A stretch of 64,000 nt of DNA from Metallyticus violacea (lineage: Eukaryota; Arthropoda; Insecta; Mantodea; Metallyticidae), in the NCBI GenBank assembly GCA_030762175.1, contig CM060834.1:70216001-70280000 (forward strand), in the 5' to 3' direction. Positions 24,055 to 35,003 of this stretch are shown here, one piece after another. The notes beneath the pieces are model-generated. The model ran no database searches. It was not told the origin of the DNA and saw only the letters and a list, made by a program, of their open reading frames with translations. The translations under genes and the position numbers were made by a program. Within the stretch, counting starts at the first letter, position 1, and each line of letters starts with the position of its first letter.

Positions 24055-24525
24055 ATACCGAGTTTCGTTGAGGAAAAAAAACAAAAATTGGGCCACTAGA
24101 GTTCATTTTAAACTATGGGTTTCACATAAATCTTCACTCCTAATGGTCCGATTTCCCTGATTTAAAATCTTATTCTATGATTTAAATAGCATATACCAAG
24201 TTTCGTTGCAAAAAAGGAAATAAATATTGATGCCACTAGAGCGATTTTTAAATTTTGGGATTCGTGTAAACCCGCACTCATGATAGTTTGCTTTCGCTAA
24301 TTTTCAGAATCTGTATATATTTTAATTCAAATGCATTTTTTGAGTTTAGTTGAGAAAAAACAACAATTGTGGCTGCTAGAGCGATTTTTAAAATTTCGAT
24401 TTAGGTTAACTTCCAATTGGTTCAATTTTGCTGGTTAACGAACTGGATGAATTGATTGTTAAGTGATCGTTATATGCCGAGTTTCTTTGAGGGGGGAAAA
24501 ATTCCACTGCTAGAGCGTTAAAATA
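24055..24525 (+). repeat. Tandem array, unit about 120 bp (copy 1 of 3)
   Basis: Four degenerate units, each with the ordered motifs TATACCGAGTTTCGTTGAG, then AAAAAACAA, then CACTAGAGCGATTTTTAAAT, then CACTCCTAATGGTCCGATTT and CTGATTTTCAGAAT. The last unit differs: it contains TTTTGCTGGTTAACGAACTG and ends at GCTAGAGCGTTAA. The same ordered motifs and the same closing unit recur at 52500-52955, and inverted at 54030-54645. No coding potential. Confidence 0.85.
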
Positions 24526-26203
24526 ATAGGTATATATATTTATATAAATATTAATTAACTATATACATTTTTTCATCGTCATTTTCTGTTTCTAGCCTCC
24601 GAAATCCGCTAAAATTTTTAACGTGGCAAGTTTATAGTTTAATTCTGGGCAATAATTCGTTCCCGCCTTAAATTTTCGTTGTACATTAGTTGTTGCCAGC
24701 ACTTGAAAATTCCGTATCGGGAGAAGGAGGAGGAGAAGAAGAACAAGAACAAGAAGAACAAGAAGAAGAACAAGAAGAAGAAGACAGTACTTTTTGGTTA
24801 CAGGTATAGATAAGTGCTTATAATTAAGCGCGTTTTAGGTGTTTCTTTAAATTCTAAAATTCTCCCTAAAATCAGGAGACACAATGAAAAAAGCGTCAAC
24901 AGTGTTTTGTTGTCCTTGCTATTTCACCTTTTCTTTTCTGGTGCTGCTATTTTTAAAATAAATAGTTGTAAAGGTTTATTTTAAAGACCACATAATTTGA
25001 TTCAATCACCTATTCCAGGAGCGACAGTTGTCTACCAAAAGAATGAACAGAGAACATAGACAAATTATTTAATTATAGCACATGGGATACAAATCATTGC
25101 ACCGTGATTATTTCCTCGTATTCATTCTGATAGCAGAGGAAGATCATTTAAGCACTAACCAAATAAAGTGTTGTTAACCACAACATTATTCAGTACTGAA
25201 GTAAAGTGCAGAATGATAAAAAAAAAGCTTCACTAACTCTTACTAATTATCTGAGCCTTGCTAAAGCTATGAAGACATGTGAAATGCGACGTACTGAAAC
25301 GGTGATGAATGTTTGTAATTTTCCTCATTATATTTCGTAAACATTTTGACGGCCTTCCGCCAGCATCAGTGTACTTCATGAAACCTGGGAGTTGCTGTTA
25401 ATGATTTACAAAGCGAGCAAAAGTCCCTACGCAATCAATTAAACTCGAAAATAGGAAAAACGTGAGAGCAGACACTGACTGATGGATAAAAAAATTGCCG
25501 AATAAAAAGTAAAAGAATAAAGTGACTTTACAAACCCACAGTTGGTGTATTGACTTTACTGAACGAATCACACCGAGTTTGTTCATCTCTGGCACCTGTT
25601 ACACAGGACTTTCATTGCACAAAAGAACAGCGTTTTAGAAATTTGAACGGGGATTTTAGCCACAGCGTATTCCTGCATTCTACAAGTTAAATTACATCTT
25701 TCGATAAATGTAAAAATGTAAAGTGTAAGATTTTGGTCTCGGAAATACAAAAATGCATTTGAAAGAAGAATACAAAGCCTGTAACACAAACTGACTCAGG
25801 TTAAAGGTTGCTGGATTTTGCTGGGAAATAGGACGGAGGAGGAGGGAGAAGATAAATGTTTAACCAAAGTGAGACAACTCTGATCGGAAGAGGCTGACAA
25901 CCAGGAAGACATATGTCACATTTTTAAAATTATTTATACATAAATGTGAGGAAGTGTAAGTTATTTACGTTTTGTATTGTTTCTTTCCTGTTTATATTAT
26001 TTAGGAATTTAGTTTTTTCTGGTATTTATATAATTTTTACATTTATTGATATCATTTTATATTATTTTTATCTCAAGCGTTAAATATTGGTTTGTGCAAT
26101 TTCGTGTATTTTCTAGTGTATTGGGTAAGCATGTACCATTCCAGGACCCCTGCAACGTGGATGAGTTAGATTTGTAACATATATATTTTGTAAATAAGTC
26201 TAC
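24526..26203. other. No recognisable gene
   Basis: A purine-rich GAA/AAG/AAC run lies at 24720-24785. No other structure and no coding motif was recognised. Confidence 0.5.
24720..24785. repeat. (GAA)n-type purine-rich repeat
   Basis: Imperfect GAG/GAA/AAC triplets. One strand is entirely purine apart from scattered C. Confidence 0.9.
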
Positions 26204-26248
26204 TATTACTACTGCTACTACTACCAGTACTACTACTACTACTACTAT

Positions 26249-26307
<59 letters not shown>

Positions 26308-26312
26308 TCACC

Positions 26313-26355
<43 letters not shown>

Positions 26356-26360
26356 TCACC

Positions 26361-26414
<54 letters not shown>

Positions 26415-26450
26415 GCCAGTACTACTACTACTAATACTACTACTACTACT
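26204..26450. repeat. (CTA)n trinucleotide array
   Basis: About 245 bp of CTA units with three interspersed blocks of CTATCACCACCAC. CTA is the reverse complement of TAG, so this is the same repeat class as 18166-18678 in the other orientation. The poly-Ser/Gly and poly-Val frames across it are artefacts. Confidence 0.97.
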
Positions 26451-27411
26451 TCTCAACATAGTTTCTCTTATGTCTCAGGCATTTATTCCAGCACTTGATG
26501 CCTGTCTCATAGAAGTAGGGTTCTGTTATGCAAGCTAACCCCATACTATGTGTTGTACACACTCATAGAAGTGAAACTGTAATGTATTAACCTCAGATGT
26601 TTCTTCTAAGTCACTAAGTTGTCTTCGTTAATCATGTTATCCATTTGTTGAATGCCTTCATCATCAATTTCTTCTCTTCCCTCTGAAACAGTTACCAACA
26701 TTTCGCCACGTTATTGGGATTCATTTTGCTGATCCACCATACACACAAACAATTCACAGCACATGCCCTCACCTACAGAAACAATAACAGATATCACTTT
26801 CTCATGTGTGTAGCTCTCCAAATGAATCACTATATTTAAAGCACATACAAAACTTAAGGAAGAAAGAGCATGCTATAGGCAGCATCTGTCATGTGTAATG
26901 TTCGCCCCACTGTGTTATGGTAAACACCTGTTATCTGTAATAATTAAGAGAGCAGAATTTCTGTATTACATTTGAGAATACATTTAAAATGCAGGTGATG
27001 AAACAGTATAATTATAAATATCTTAAAGTTCTGAGCACGTTTGTATAAGTTTCTGGTTTGTACATATGTAAATATTGAGATAGTAAACGAAATACAAGCC
27101 AAGGAAAGAGGATGACTAATGTAAAGAAAACAGCCCTATACTCCTGCATAACGATAGTTTATGAGTTAGTATATCTCTGTGCTAAATATGTCACAAGTGG
27201 TTTTTCTGTACTATGTGTTGTATATGTTGTGTAATGTTCAGTAAAGAATGATCATACTTTTTACAGGCATAATTTTCTACCCCATATTTATGTGTATAAT
27301 ATTTTGTTAGCTTCGTGTGTAATGCAGACGTGGTAATAGTTTCATTGTTGTCACTTCCAGTTCCCTCCTGTGAGAGATGTGTAAAATAACAACACATTCA
27401 GCCTGCAGCAA
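26451..27411. other. No recognisable gene
   Basis: No motif, repeat or long frame recognised. Confidence 0.5.
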
Positions 27412-28340
27412 AACGGAGGTGACACGTAACGAACAATATGCTGCTCTGAAATTCTGCTTTCATCTCAGCAAATGTTAAGCTGAGGTCTATGAAATGTTAC
27501 AGGATGCGTTTGGAGAGTTTGTTCTTCCCTATAGCACAGCTGGAAGATGGTTAAAGACGGAAGACAACCCATTTCAAAGAAAGATGGATTCGGCGATCAG
27601 CTTGTGCTCTAAAGGAAGAAAACACCGTTGCTGTCATTGTAAGAGAGGAATAGCTTTAAGAAAACTTTTAGAAATTCTGAAAGTTTTATTGCCTGGCACC
27701 CACACTTTCGCAACTGAAATTTGGCCCATGAGATGTGTAAGTGCATGGTGAGTTCCAAGACTGCTGATTCCCGAACAAAGGGACCTTTGCATGCAGTTGA
27801 AGATGACGATACATGAAGATGTGGAATTTCTTTCAAATGTAAACACTGATGATAAAACTTGGCTACATCATTTCGATCCTGAGAGCAAACAGCAAAGCTT
27901 TGTGTGGAAATCTTTATCATTACCAACACTAAAAAGAACAAAAGGATTGCTTCTGCTGGGAAAGCTATGACCATCTCATTTTGCGATATTCAAGAAATGA
28001 CTTACCAAGATCCATATAACTGGGCAATGCTACAGATGTCCTGAAAACTCTGTAAGTTCATATCACAAGCAAAAGAGCAAATTTCCGTGCAACAAGCTGG
28101 ATGCTGCACTGTGATAATGCATGACCGCACATTACAAATGTTGTAGCTGAATATCTCACATATCTGACTTTTTTATTTCCCAAAATTGAAGTAACACTGT
28201 CGTGGGAGGCATTTTCCATCATCAGAAGGAATTGTGAAGGCTGCGGATGTGAATCTGAAGACCCTTAAAAACGGTTTCCACCATATCTTTGAAGACTAGA
28301 CCCAACAGAGATTAATTTGAGAAAGACCATCAAAATTATG
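27412..28340 (+). pseudogene. Mariner transposase fossil, full span
   Basis: The plus strand shows the mariner protein from end to end in changing frames. The N-terminal helix-turn-helix is ALKFCFHLSKC, AEVYEMLQDAFGEFVLPYST and AGRWLK (27450-27555). The linker WVPRLLIPEQRDLCM follows at about 27748-27795. The first catalytic block is DDKTWLHHFDPESKQQS (27850-27900, family form GDETW, here Glu to Lys), then AGKAMT (27957). The second catalytic block is CDNA-stop-PH (about 28110-28130), and C-terminal traces follow to about 28300. The R codon in the DNARPH motif has become TGA, a typical decay of CGA. Both Asp at the first two sites survive, but stops and frameshifts are abundant. TIRs were not identified. 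Confidence 0.85.
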
Positions 28341-28987
28341 AGTATTAACACAGGTATTATATATATATATATAAAATTCTTTATTCAACAGGCCTTGTAG
28401 AAAGCTCATGTAAATGAGTATAAATGTTTTAATAAAGTGTAATTTCCTAGTGTAGAGCAAGCGTCAACTTCTCAAAAACTCAAAAACTGGCCATTGATGA
28501 TGTCGCTGATGTGTAGTATTTCCGCCCGCACACACCCACTTAGTTTGGCAACGCGGCTAATGCTCATGAATTAGCTGACGTTCACATGCATTTAACTTTT
28601 TCCTCTAGTGTACATGCTCCTGTAGTTTCAGTAACTAAGTAGGTGTCTGTTACAAGGTTGCAATCACAATAATTATCACTTATTGAATTATGACTGCAGT
28701 AAGACACTTGTAAAAAAGAGAGGGAGAGAATTTTTCAAAATACATGTTAATAATTAAGTGTTTTTATCTATTTCCGCTTCTCCAGTTGATGTTACTTTAG
28801 TTGCATTGTTGCAATAGTTTCTTTAGTTTTAATTTTTATTATCTAACAACGAAACTATGCTCACAGTTCACATGATATTTGCGATAGCTAAGTATCCTTA
28901 ATTTTTTACGGATACTTCACAATTTTTATCGAATCTTATATAAGAGTGTTCTCTATATGTCCTTATTTTATATATACATATATATAT
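28341..28987. other. No recognisable gene
   Basis: It contains a short TA run near 28358-28372. Around 28790-28850 a T-rich stretch (GTTGCAATAGTTTCTTTAG) resembles the GTTAATAGTGTTTCTTTATT part of the 14.5-kb array. Confidence 0.45.
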
Positions 28988-29260
28988 AATAGTAGAAAAG
29001 GATTAAACACTAAGATAAAGTCACACTTGAGACCGCCATATTTCGATCTCGTGGAGTCCTTCTATGGAAAGAAGAAAAGTGATAAGTGACAAGTGACACT
29101 TGTCTTCTTGCCATAGAAGGACTCCACGAGTTCGAAATATAGCGGTCTCAAGTGTGCCTTTTTCTTATCGTTTTATCCTTTTCTACTATTATAATTATTT
29201 TTAATATGTTACATTGTTAATGGTGTTACTTTATTTTTATTTCTATTTTATATTATATTA
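28988..29260. repeat. 204-bp foldback hairpin, 14.5-kb family
   Basis: Arms 28988-29067 and 29111-29190 are 80 nt each and about 90 percent complementary, around a 43-nt loop that itself contains CAAGTGACACTTG. The outer arm closely resembles the inverted arm at 14540-14585 (shared GTCACACTTGA and AAAGATAAAAC-like blocks). The sequence just right of it (GTTACATTGTTAATGGTGTT, then TTTATTTTTATTT) matches the array unit at 14760-14800. TA-rich runs flank both sides (28970-28988 and 29255-29287). There is no coding potential, so it is a non-autonomous foldback element. Confidence 0.85.
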
Positions 29261-30141
29261 TATATTATGTATATATATATATATATAGCTCCTGTGAGTG
29301 TATCTGAAAATATATAACGATACGAGCAGAATACCATATTGTCTCATTAAGTAGGCATCATAATGCACCTGGAAATTCTTATTCTATGTTTTACCACTTG
29401 CCACAAGTGTTTAAGGCAAGAATCTGCTTTTCTCTAGCACCCTTAAGTTCTCATAGTTCTGATTTTTTGAGAGGACTATCTATATATGATATTTATTTGG
29501 CATTATATACCACAGTAAAGAAAAACTATTAGTAGTAATAACACTTATCTAATTATTTGTTCAGTAAGGATCCAGGTGACATTTTCCCCTATATGTATTT
29601 ACTTTTAGTCTTTCCAAAAGTTTAAAAGAACACTTTAAAATTCCTTATCTTCTTACTTTTTACTCATCAGAATTTCTATTATTATTACATATTTTCTTGT
29701 AAGTGCTCCTGCATTTAATCTGTCATCTCATCATTCCTGATCTTAAAGTAAAGATCACACCAGAGAGCACTTTTAACCCAGAGTTTAACTCCAATAATAG
29801 AAAGTAAAAGGTAGATGAACCATATTTTGTAGCTAAAATATTTCAAAACTAGAAATATGTGTTGTAATTTTGTAGCTGTCAAAGGGGAGTGATTAAAGAA
29901 TAAAGAGTAATTTTCAATTCATTCCAGAATTCTGATGGTATAAAGGATATCCACCAGCAAATCATATTCATGACTTATTTTTGTATGAATTGAGGAGCTT
30001 AAGGGAAAGGACAGAAATAAATATCCAAACATTTCATCATGCATTAGCCTGATAGCTACAGTGACGAGATACTTGTTCTTATATCTTACTAATCTTTTAC
30101 GTTAGAAGACGAGGTCAAAAGAAGTGCTAATAGAAAATATG
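29261..30141. other. No recognisable gene
   Basis: Nothing recognised beyond a TA run at about 29268-29287. Confidence 0.5.
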
Positions 30142-30895
30142 CGAGGTTCCATAAAAAAAGTTCCAGGACTTGACCTATAACACGTAAACAGATGGATTAT
30201 GGAGATGAACGCGCAACGACCGTGAGCTGTGATCTTCATTGTTATTATGCCTAGTGGCGTCGTTCTCTGTATCATAGCTATGTATCATAGCTATGATACA
30301 TAGATTTTTGTTATCACACGAACGAGCAGATTTTCGATGCACTGCAAACTAGAGCACAGAGTTAACAGCCAATACTGCGTCAACCTCGTTAAATCTGGAA
30401 CGGGAGCCTTTGAAATGATTCGGCAGCGTATGCGAGATGTTTTTAGTGGCACTTCCAGAATGATAAACGTCACTGGAAGACGACGAGAGATAAGAGTTGT
30501 CATTTACGAGCACAAACTCTAAAGATGTGGATACAATTAGACGATTTATACATAAATATTATCAGCAAACCATTCACGGCATTGCTAAAATCGTAAACGT
30601 GTAATATGGAAAAGTTGAAATTGATGCGTGATTCCAGGAGAATCCGATACTCCATCACGACAAAACGTCCGCAATTCTTTATCATCCGCTCTGCTTGTCA
30701 AACTTGGCCCCTTGCATTTTCCACTTCTTCAGAAAATGAAGCAAAGTTCAAGGGTCACTGTTTTTATTTCGAGTACGAGATCCAGCGCGAATCGCAGAAA
30801 GTACTTGAATGGCTTCGAGAACAGAAAGTGGAAAAAGCGCTGGGAGGGGCGTATTGCTGCCTAAGAAGACTTATTGAAGATAGATATAAATATAT
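30142..30895 (+). pseudogene. Internally deleted mariner-like element
   Basis: The 5' side carries a mariner-like terminus, GCGAGGTTCCATAAAAAAAG, followed by an N-terminal helix-turn-helix in frame at 30337-30520: HRVNSQYCVNLVKSGTGAF, EMIRQ. Then the sequence switches to the C-terminal part of the protein, seen in two frames across 30640-30880: NSLSSALLVKLGP, KGHCFYFEYEIQRESQKVL and KKRWEGRIAA (family form RWDRCIAAEG). Both main catalytic blocks are missing, so it is an internal deletion derivative that was mobilised or decayed afterwards. No matching 3' TIR was found to the right, so that end is truncated. Confidence 0.7.
30278..30303. repeat. Perfect 26-bp palindrome
   Basis: The sequence CTATGTATCATAG followed directly by its own reverse complement CTATGATACATAG. 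A further TGTATCATAGCTA copy lies immediately left, so this looks like slippage or a small inverted duplication inside the mariner leader. Confidence 0.9.
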
Positions 30896-32029
30896 CCATA
30901 TTTCAAAAACATAGGAATAGCTGGTTAAATACTTCAAACTGGAAGACTAAATCTAAATGAAGGTAAATAATTCATAAATGTGTCAGAATTAAGCATGAGT
31001 TGGTACATAATGGAAACATACAAATGTGTACCCTTAGTCATGCAGAGCAAATAAAATAAAGTTACAACAATATAAAACATATTACACAAAATGTAGTGTG
31101 ATAGGGGTTATCTGTGGGAGGTACCCGGTGAAAAAAAAAATGTTTGCTAAACCATTGCTTGACAGATCTAGAATTATTTCCAACTATATCTCCTGAATAA
31201 TTTTGTATAGGCATTTGATAAATCTTGAGATGGTTTCAAATATTCACAAGAAGAAACTTTAATTACCAATGATACCAAGTTGAAGAAAGGCATTGAGCCG
31301 TAGGAAAGAAAATTGATGCATGTTCAAATGTTTGAGAGTAGATGGAATTATGTGGAAATTGCAGCATAGCTTACCATTCACAAGAGTTTGTCAACGGTTC
31401 TTAGGTAATATTAGAATAGAAAACTACAGATAAATGATACCTTAGTTGAAGCCTATGGAAATTGTGGTTGCAACATGTCCTTCGAAATTCACTTTCTGTA
31501 TTTCATTTAGATATCTTACCCTATTGGCTTAATCCATGGGATATATACATTGGGTGAGCAAAAAGAACAGGCAATTTTCAAAGTGTTTATTTATCATGTA
31601 CTTTAGTATTTTTAAAATTATTTATTACTTCGAGGAGTGATGTAATGTAATGTAAGAATACTAATAGCATTCTCGTCGCACAGACTCAACACATTTCTTA
31701 ATAATTACTGGATAGGATGTGAAAGGAAACGAAATAAAAACAGTTTTCGAGAGACACTATGAAGTGCTGTGTTCATTCTCTTTGTTATGAATAGCTGGAC
31801 AGACAATTTTATAAACTTTTAATTTAATGAAATTATTTGTTACCATAAGTTGTGTGTTAGACTATGGAATCTTTGTCATATAACAACAATTCATAGTCAC
31901 TCCCAGAATTCAAACCACGGATCTTCGGCTTGCCCAGCCGATACTGTCACTATTTGAGCTACAATGCCCTGGAGGACAATAGTTAATTTAATGTTTGGTA
32001 TAACATTCTGTCGGTTTGCTCTGATGCGA
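30896..32029. other. No recognisable gene
   Basis: Nothing recognised between the mariner derivative and the SINE-A copy. Confidence 0.5.
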
Positions 32030-32580
32030 GTCGGTCCTGCGTAGTGGTAATCATACTTGCCCCCCAAACCCAAGATTGCGGGTTCAAACCCGGCCAGCAT
32101 GGGTGGATTTTTTCTGGCGTAAAAATCCTAAGTATTGCTTTCTTCGGAAGGGAAGTAAAGCCATGGGTTCCATGCCGTAGATTTACGACGCGAAACGGCA
32201 CGAAAAAGAATCTCAATCCTGAAAGAAGAGACCTTTGGAAGGGACGTAACGTCATGGGTTCCATGTCGTAGATTTACGGCACGAAAAAGAACCTCATGCC
32301 TGAAAGAAGAGACCTTTGGAAGGGAAGTAAAGTCATGGGGTTAAATGTCGTAGATTTACGGCATGTAAAACAAATTCACTCCTGAAAGAAGAGGCCTTTG
32401 AAAGGGAAGTAAAGCCATGGGTTAAATGTATATTTACGGCACGAAAAAGAACTTCAAGTCTGAAAGAAGAGGCCTCTGAGAAAAATTTACCAGTCGTTTC
32501 ACGTTCTGAATGGAATGGGACACTGATGACCTGAGACGTTAAAGAGCGTCCGTAAATAAAACAAATGAACAAACAAAATA
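32030..32580 (+). repeat. SINE-A with amplified body (4 units)
   Basis: The head is normal: GTCGGTCCTGCGTAGTGG and B box GCGGGTTCAAACCC. The 3' end is also normal: GATGACCTGAGACGTTAAAG, CGTAAATAAAACAAA. Between them the segment GGAAGGGAAGTAAAG...CCATGGGTT...GATTTACGGCACGAAAAAGA...CTGAAAGAAGAG occurs four times, starting at 32147, 32238, 32319 and 32401 (periods about 91, 81 and 82 bp). The other copies have it once. The whole is about 550 bp against about 300 bp for the unit-length SINE. GCTCTG flanks both ends (32018-32023, 32581-32586), a possible short target duplication. Confidence 0.9.
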
Positions 32581-32634
32581 GCTCTGCGTAATCTTGGAAA
32601 AAATGTACATGTGTATAGCGCTTAATAACGAAAG

Positions 32635-32637
<3 letters not shown>

Positions 32638-32682
<45 letters not shown>
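32638..32682. repeat. (TA)n microsatellite
   Basis: About 22 uninterrupted TA units, roughly 55 bp right of the SINE-A tail. Confidence 0.97.
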
Positions 32683-32684
<2 letters not shown>

Positions 32685-34755
32685 TCGTACTAATGATACT
32701 ACTAGAAAAGTGGAAGAAATAAGCATTTAGGCAAGAGGAGAACTTTTGAGTGAAAGGTAAATATTCCGGCAAACAGGAACTGCTTAAAATCATTTAGGCG
32801 TGAAACAGAAGATCAGTTGAAAATGAACAGAACAAAGAACAAGGCTCTTAACAAAATGTATATATTGAGAATATATTATAAAGAAATGGTACACAGATTA
32901 TAAGATTTACTTTATTGGAACATTAAAGGTCTACATATGGCAATAATTTTGAGATTTCTGCAAAAGTTTCGTATGAAGCAAACATTGACCTAGATATAAA
33001 AACTATTAATTTATTTAAGGTAGAGCTAAGAACATTAGGACTTCCTTGCTGTACCAATATAACAATAATTATATTAAGAGTCGGTGACGATATGCTTAAT
33101 AAATAATATAAGCATGTATAAATCCACGTGGAAAATGTAAATAAATGTGCAAGTAAAACATAAATATAATAGTAACAATAATAGTCCAGAAAATCAGCCG
33201 AGTGAAGATCGCAATATCCTCCAAGCTTTCGGCTATCATAGCTCTGTGACCTTATTCAGAGTACTGCGGTAGAATCACAGAACTACAATGGCCGAAAGCT
33301 TCAAGGACAATGTAGGCTTGTTTTCTTCTGAAACTAATTGAATATCACCGCCTCAAATAAATATATGTGTTGGAGCATTAGGAATCTGAGTATAAAGTAA
33401 TTCGATTACATTAATCCATTTTAATGAAATGCTCCTAAAGTTTGGCAATCTGTGACATTCTGTGGCAACGTACTTCAAAGGTGGACATTGTTTACTGTGA
33501 AATAACATTAGTAGAATGAAATTCGGTGCAACTATAGTACATGCGAGGTTCCGAGTGTTCGTTTAGGCTGTGAGAAGAAGAATGTTTTGAAAACGAGATG
33601 CTCGTAGCTAAGATGGGGAAGATGTATGCATGGCTTTGTGAATTAGTGTAAGACAATGGAGGAATTTTTTACTATGCAAGAATATTTAAAAATTGTTTTA
33701 AAGATGTGCTCGAGAAAATAAATGTTGCATTATCATTTCATGCGAGACGGAGCGCCACATCATCGATTTGCTGCAAGAGAATTGCTACATTAAAATGACG
33801 TTTAAATCATCATGATCACAAATTTTTGATCACCATATAGTCAAGGGGTCAGTTGGATGCTAAAATCTGTTAGTTCCACCATCTCAGGAGCAGAACATCT
33901 TTGTGATAACATTCTGACTATAAAGAAGATCCGAAAAAGATTATAGCGATAGGAGCTCCAGGGGGAAAATTTATGTCACATTTACTACTTTAATTGTGTA
34001 TCTCTTTAAACGTGAAAAATCGATAATTGTGGCAGATTAAAAATTAAACGTTAAATCAAATTGGTGGTACGAAAGCTCCTGGAGCCTAAACCTGTCAAAT
34101 CGGCTCTCGTCCCAAAGCACACCGTAAAGGGATTACGTGGTCGCGACAATTGACTCACTATCCTTTATCTAGTCTTTCGAGTGTGTGTTCAAATTAGATA
34201 AAGGTTATTAAGCGATAAACATTTTGCTGATGTTGATGCCAAACATTAGCTAACTTATTTTTTCGATTTTAAAAATAAATCCTCATACCTATAGGAAAAA
34301 CGACAGTGCAAATAATTAAAACGCTTCTCTAATTCAGTTTATGATTGTAGTTTTTGATAACGACAACTCTTTGACATAAAACCCATTCCATATGACACCA
34401 AGCTATAAAGGGCCTATTTGTAACCATGCTTCTGTTTTTTTTGCGATATTTTCCACATAATATATTTCTTTGTTGTTTTTACGATTCATGCGAAACTGAA
34501 TAAGCATTAAATATTATATAACACTTTAGCACCGGAGGCCTTAATTTCATTTCTTGACTAACGCTCTTCACTTACAAATGTTTTTAAAAGGATTTAAGCT
34601 CTTGATCACTGCCATATCTTGAAAACAATGCTACAGTAACAGGTCGCTCTAAAGTCATTCCAAACTTCAAAATATCCTAATGATTATAACATTGAAAAAA
34701 GAAAAAAACTATTATTGTGTTAGACAAACAACGGGATTTACATTTAAAAGACAAT
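32683..34755. other. No host gene; a hairpin and a weak TE trace
   Basis: It contains the inverted repeat at 33221-33305. Near 33735-33790 it has a possible plus-frame transposase trace (FMRDGAPPHHRFAARELL), which resembles the second catalytic block QDGAPPH of DUF4817-type transposases. Too little surrounds it to call an element. Confidence 0.4.
33221..33305. repeat. Short inverted repeat (hairpin)
   Basis: CCAAGCTTTCGGCTATCATA with GCTCTGTGA, and about 28 bp later TCACAGAACTACAATGG with CCGAAAGCTTCAAGG, are imperfect reverse complements of about 29 nt. It is compact enough to be a MITE core, but no target duplication was found. Confidence 0.65.
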
Positions 34756-35003
34756 TCTAATACGAGGTTCAGTTATAAAAGAATCCGAATTTTTTATCAG
34801 TTCCACGTGTTTACACAGAGAGCGGTTGACCTGCATTTATTCTTATTCTAGCGTGTAAAATTCAAGGTCATGTGGTAGCCTTTGTTTGGCGAGCTATGTG
34901 CACATTCTCTAGCCGGTAAAATGTTAAGCATTGTAAGAATGTGAAATTCCGCATAAAAATATAACAATCTGCTCTAGTTACGTATGGTATGTTCATGCAA
35001 ATA

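Noticed and set aside
26057..26459. Frames of 97 and 104 codons across the CTA array
   Set aside because: Low-complexity translations of a microsatellite.
27609..27974. 121-codon minus-strand frame
   Set aside because: It lies antisense to the mariner fossil at 27412-28340, whose plus-strand motifs explain the sequence.
33690..33830. DUF4817-type transposase C-terminal remnant (plus)
   Set aside because: One motif-like stretch (RDGAPPH) alone; flanking reading is not convincing enough to list as an element.
34756..34990. Another mariner 5' end (TACGAGGTTCAG after a TA)
   Set aside because: The start resembles a mariner terminus, but no transposase trace or partner TIR follows before the real mariner at 35006.
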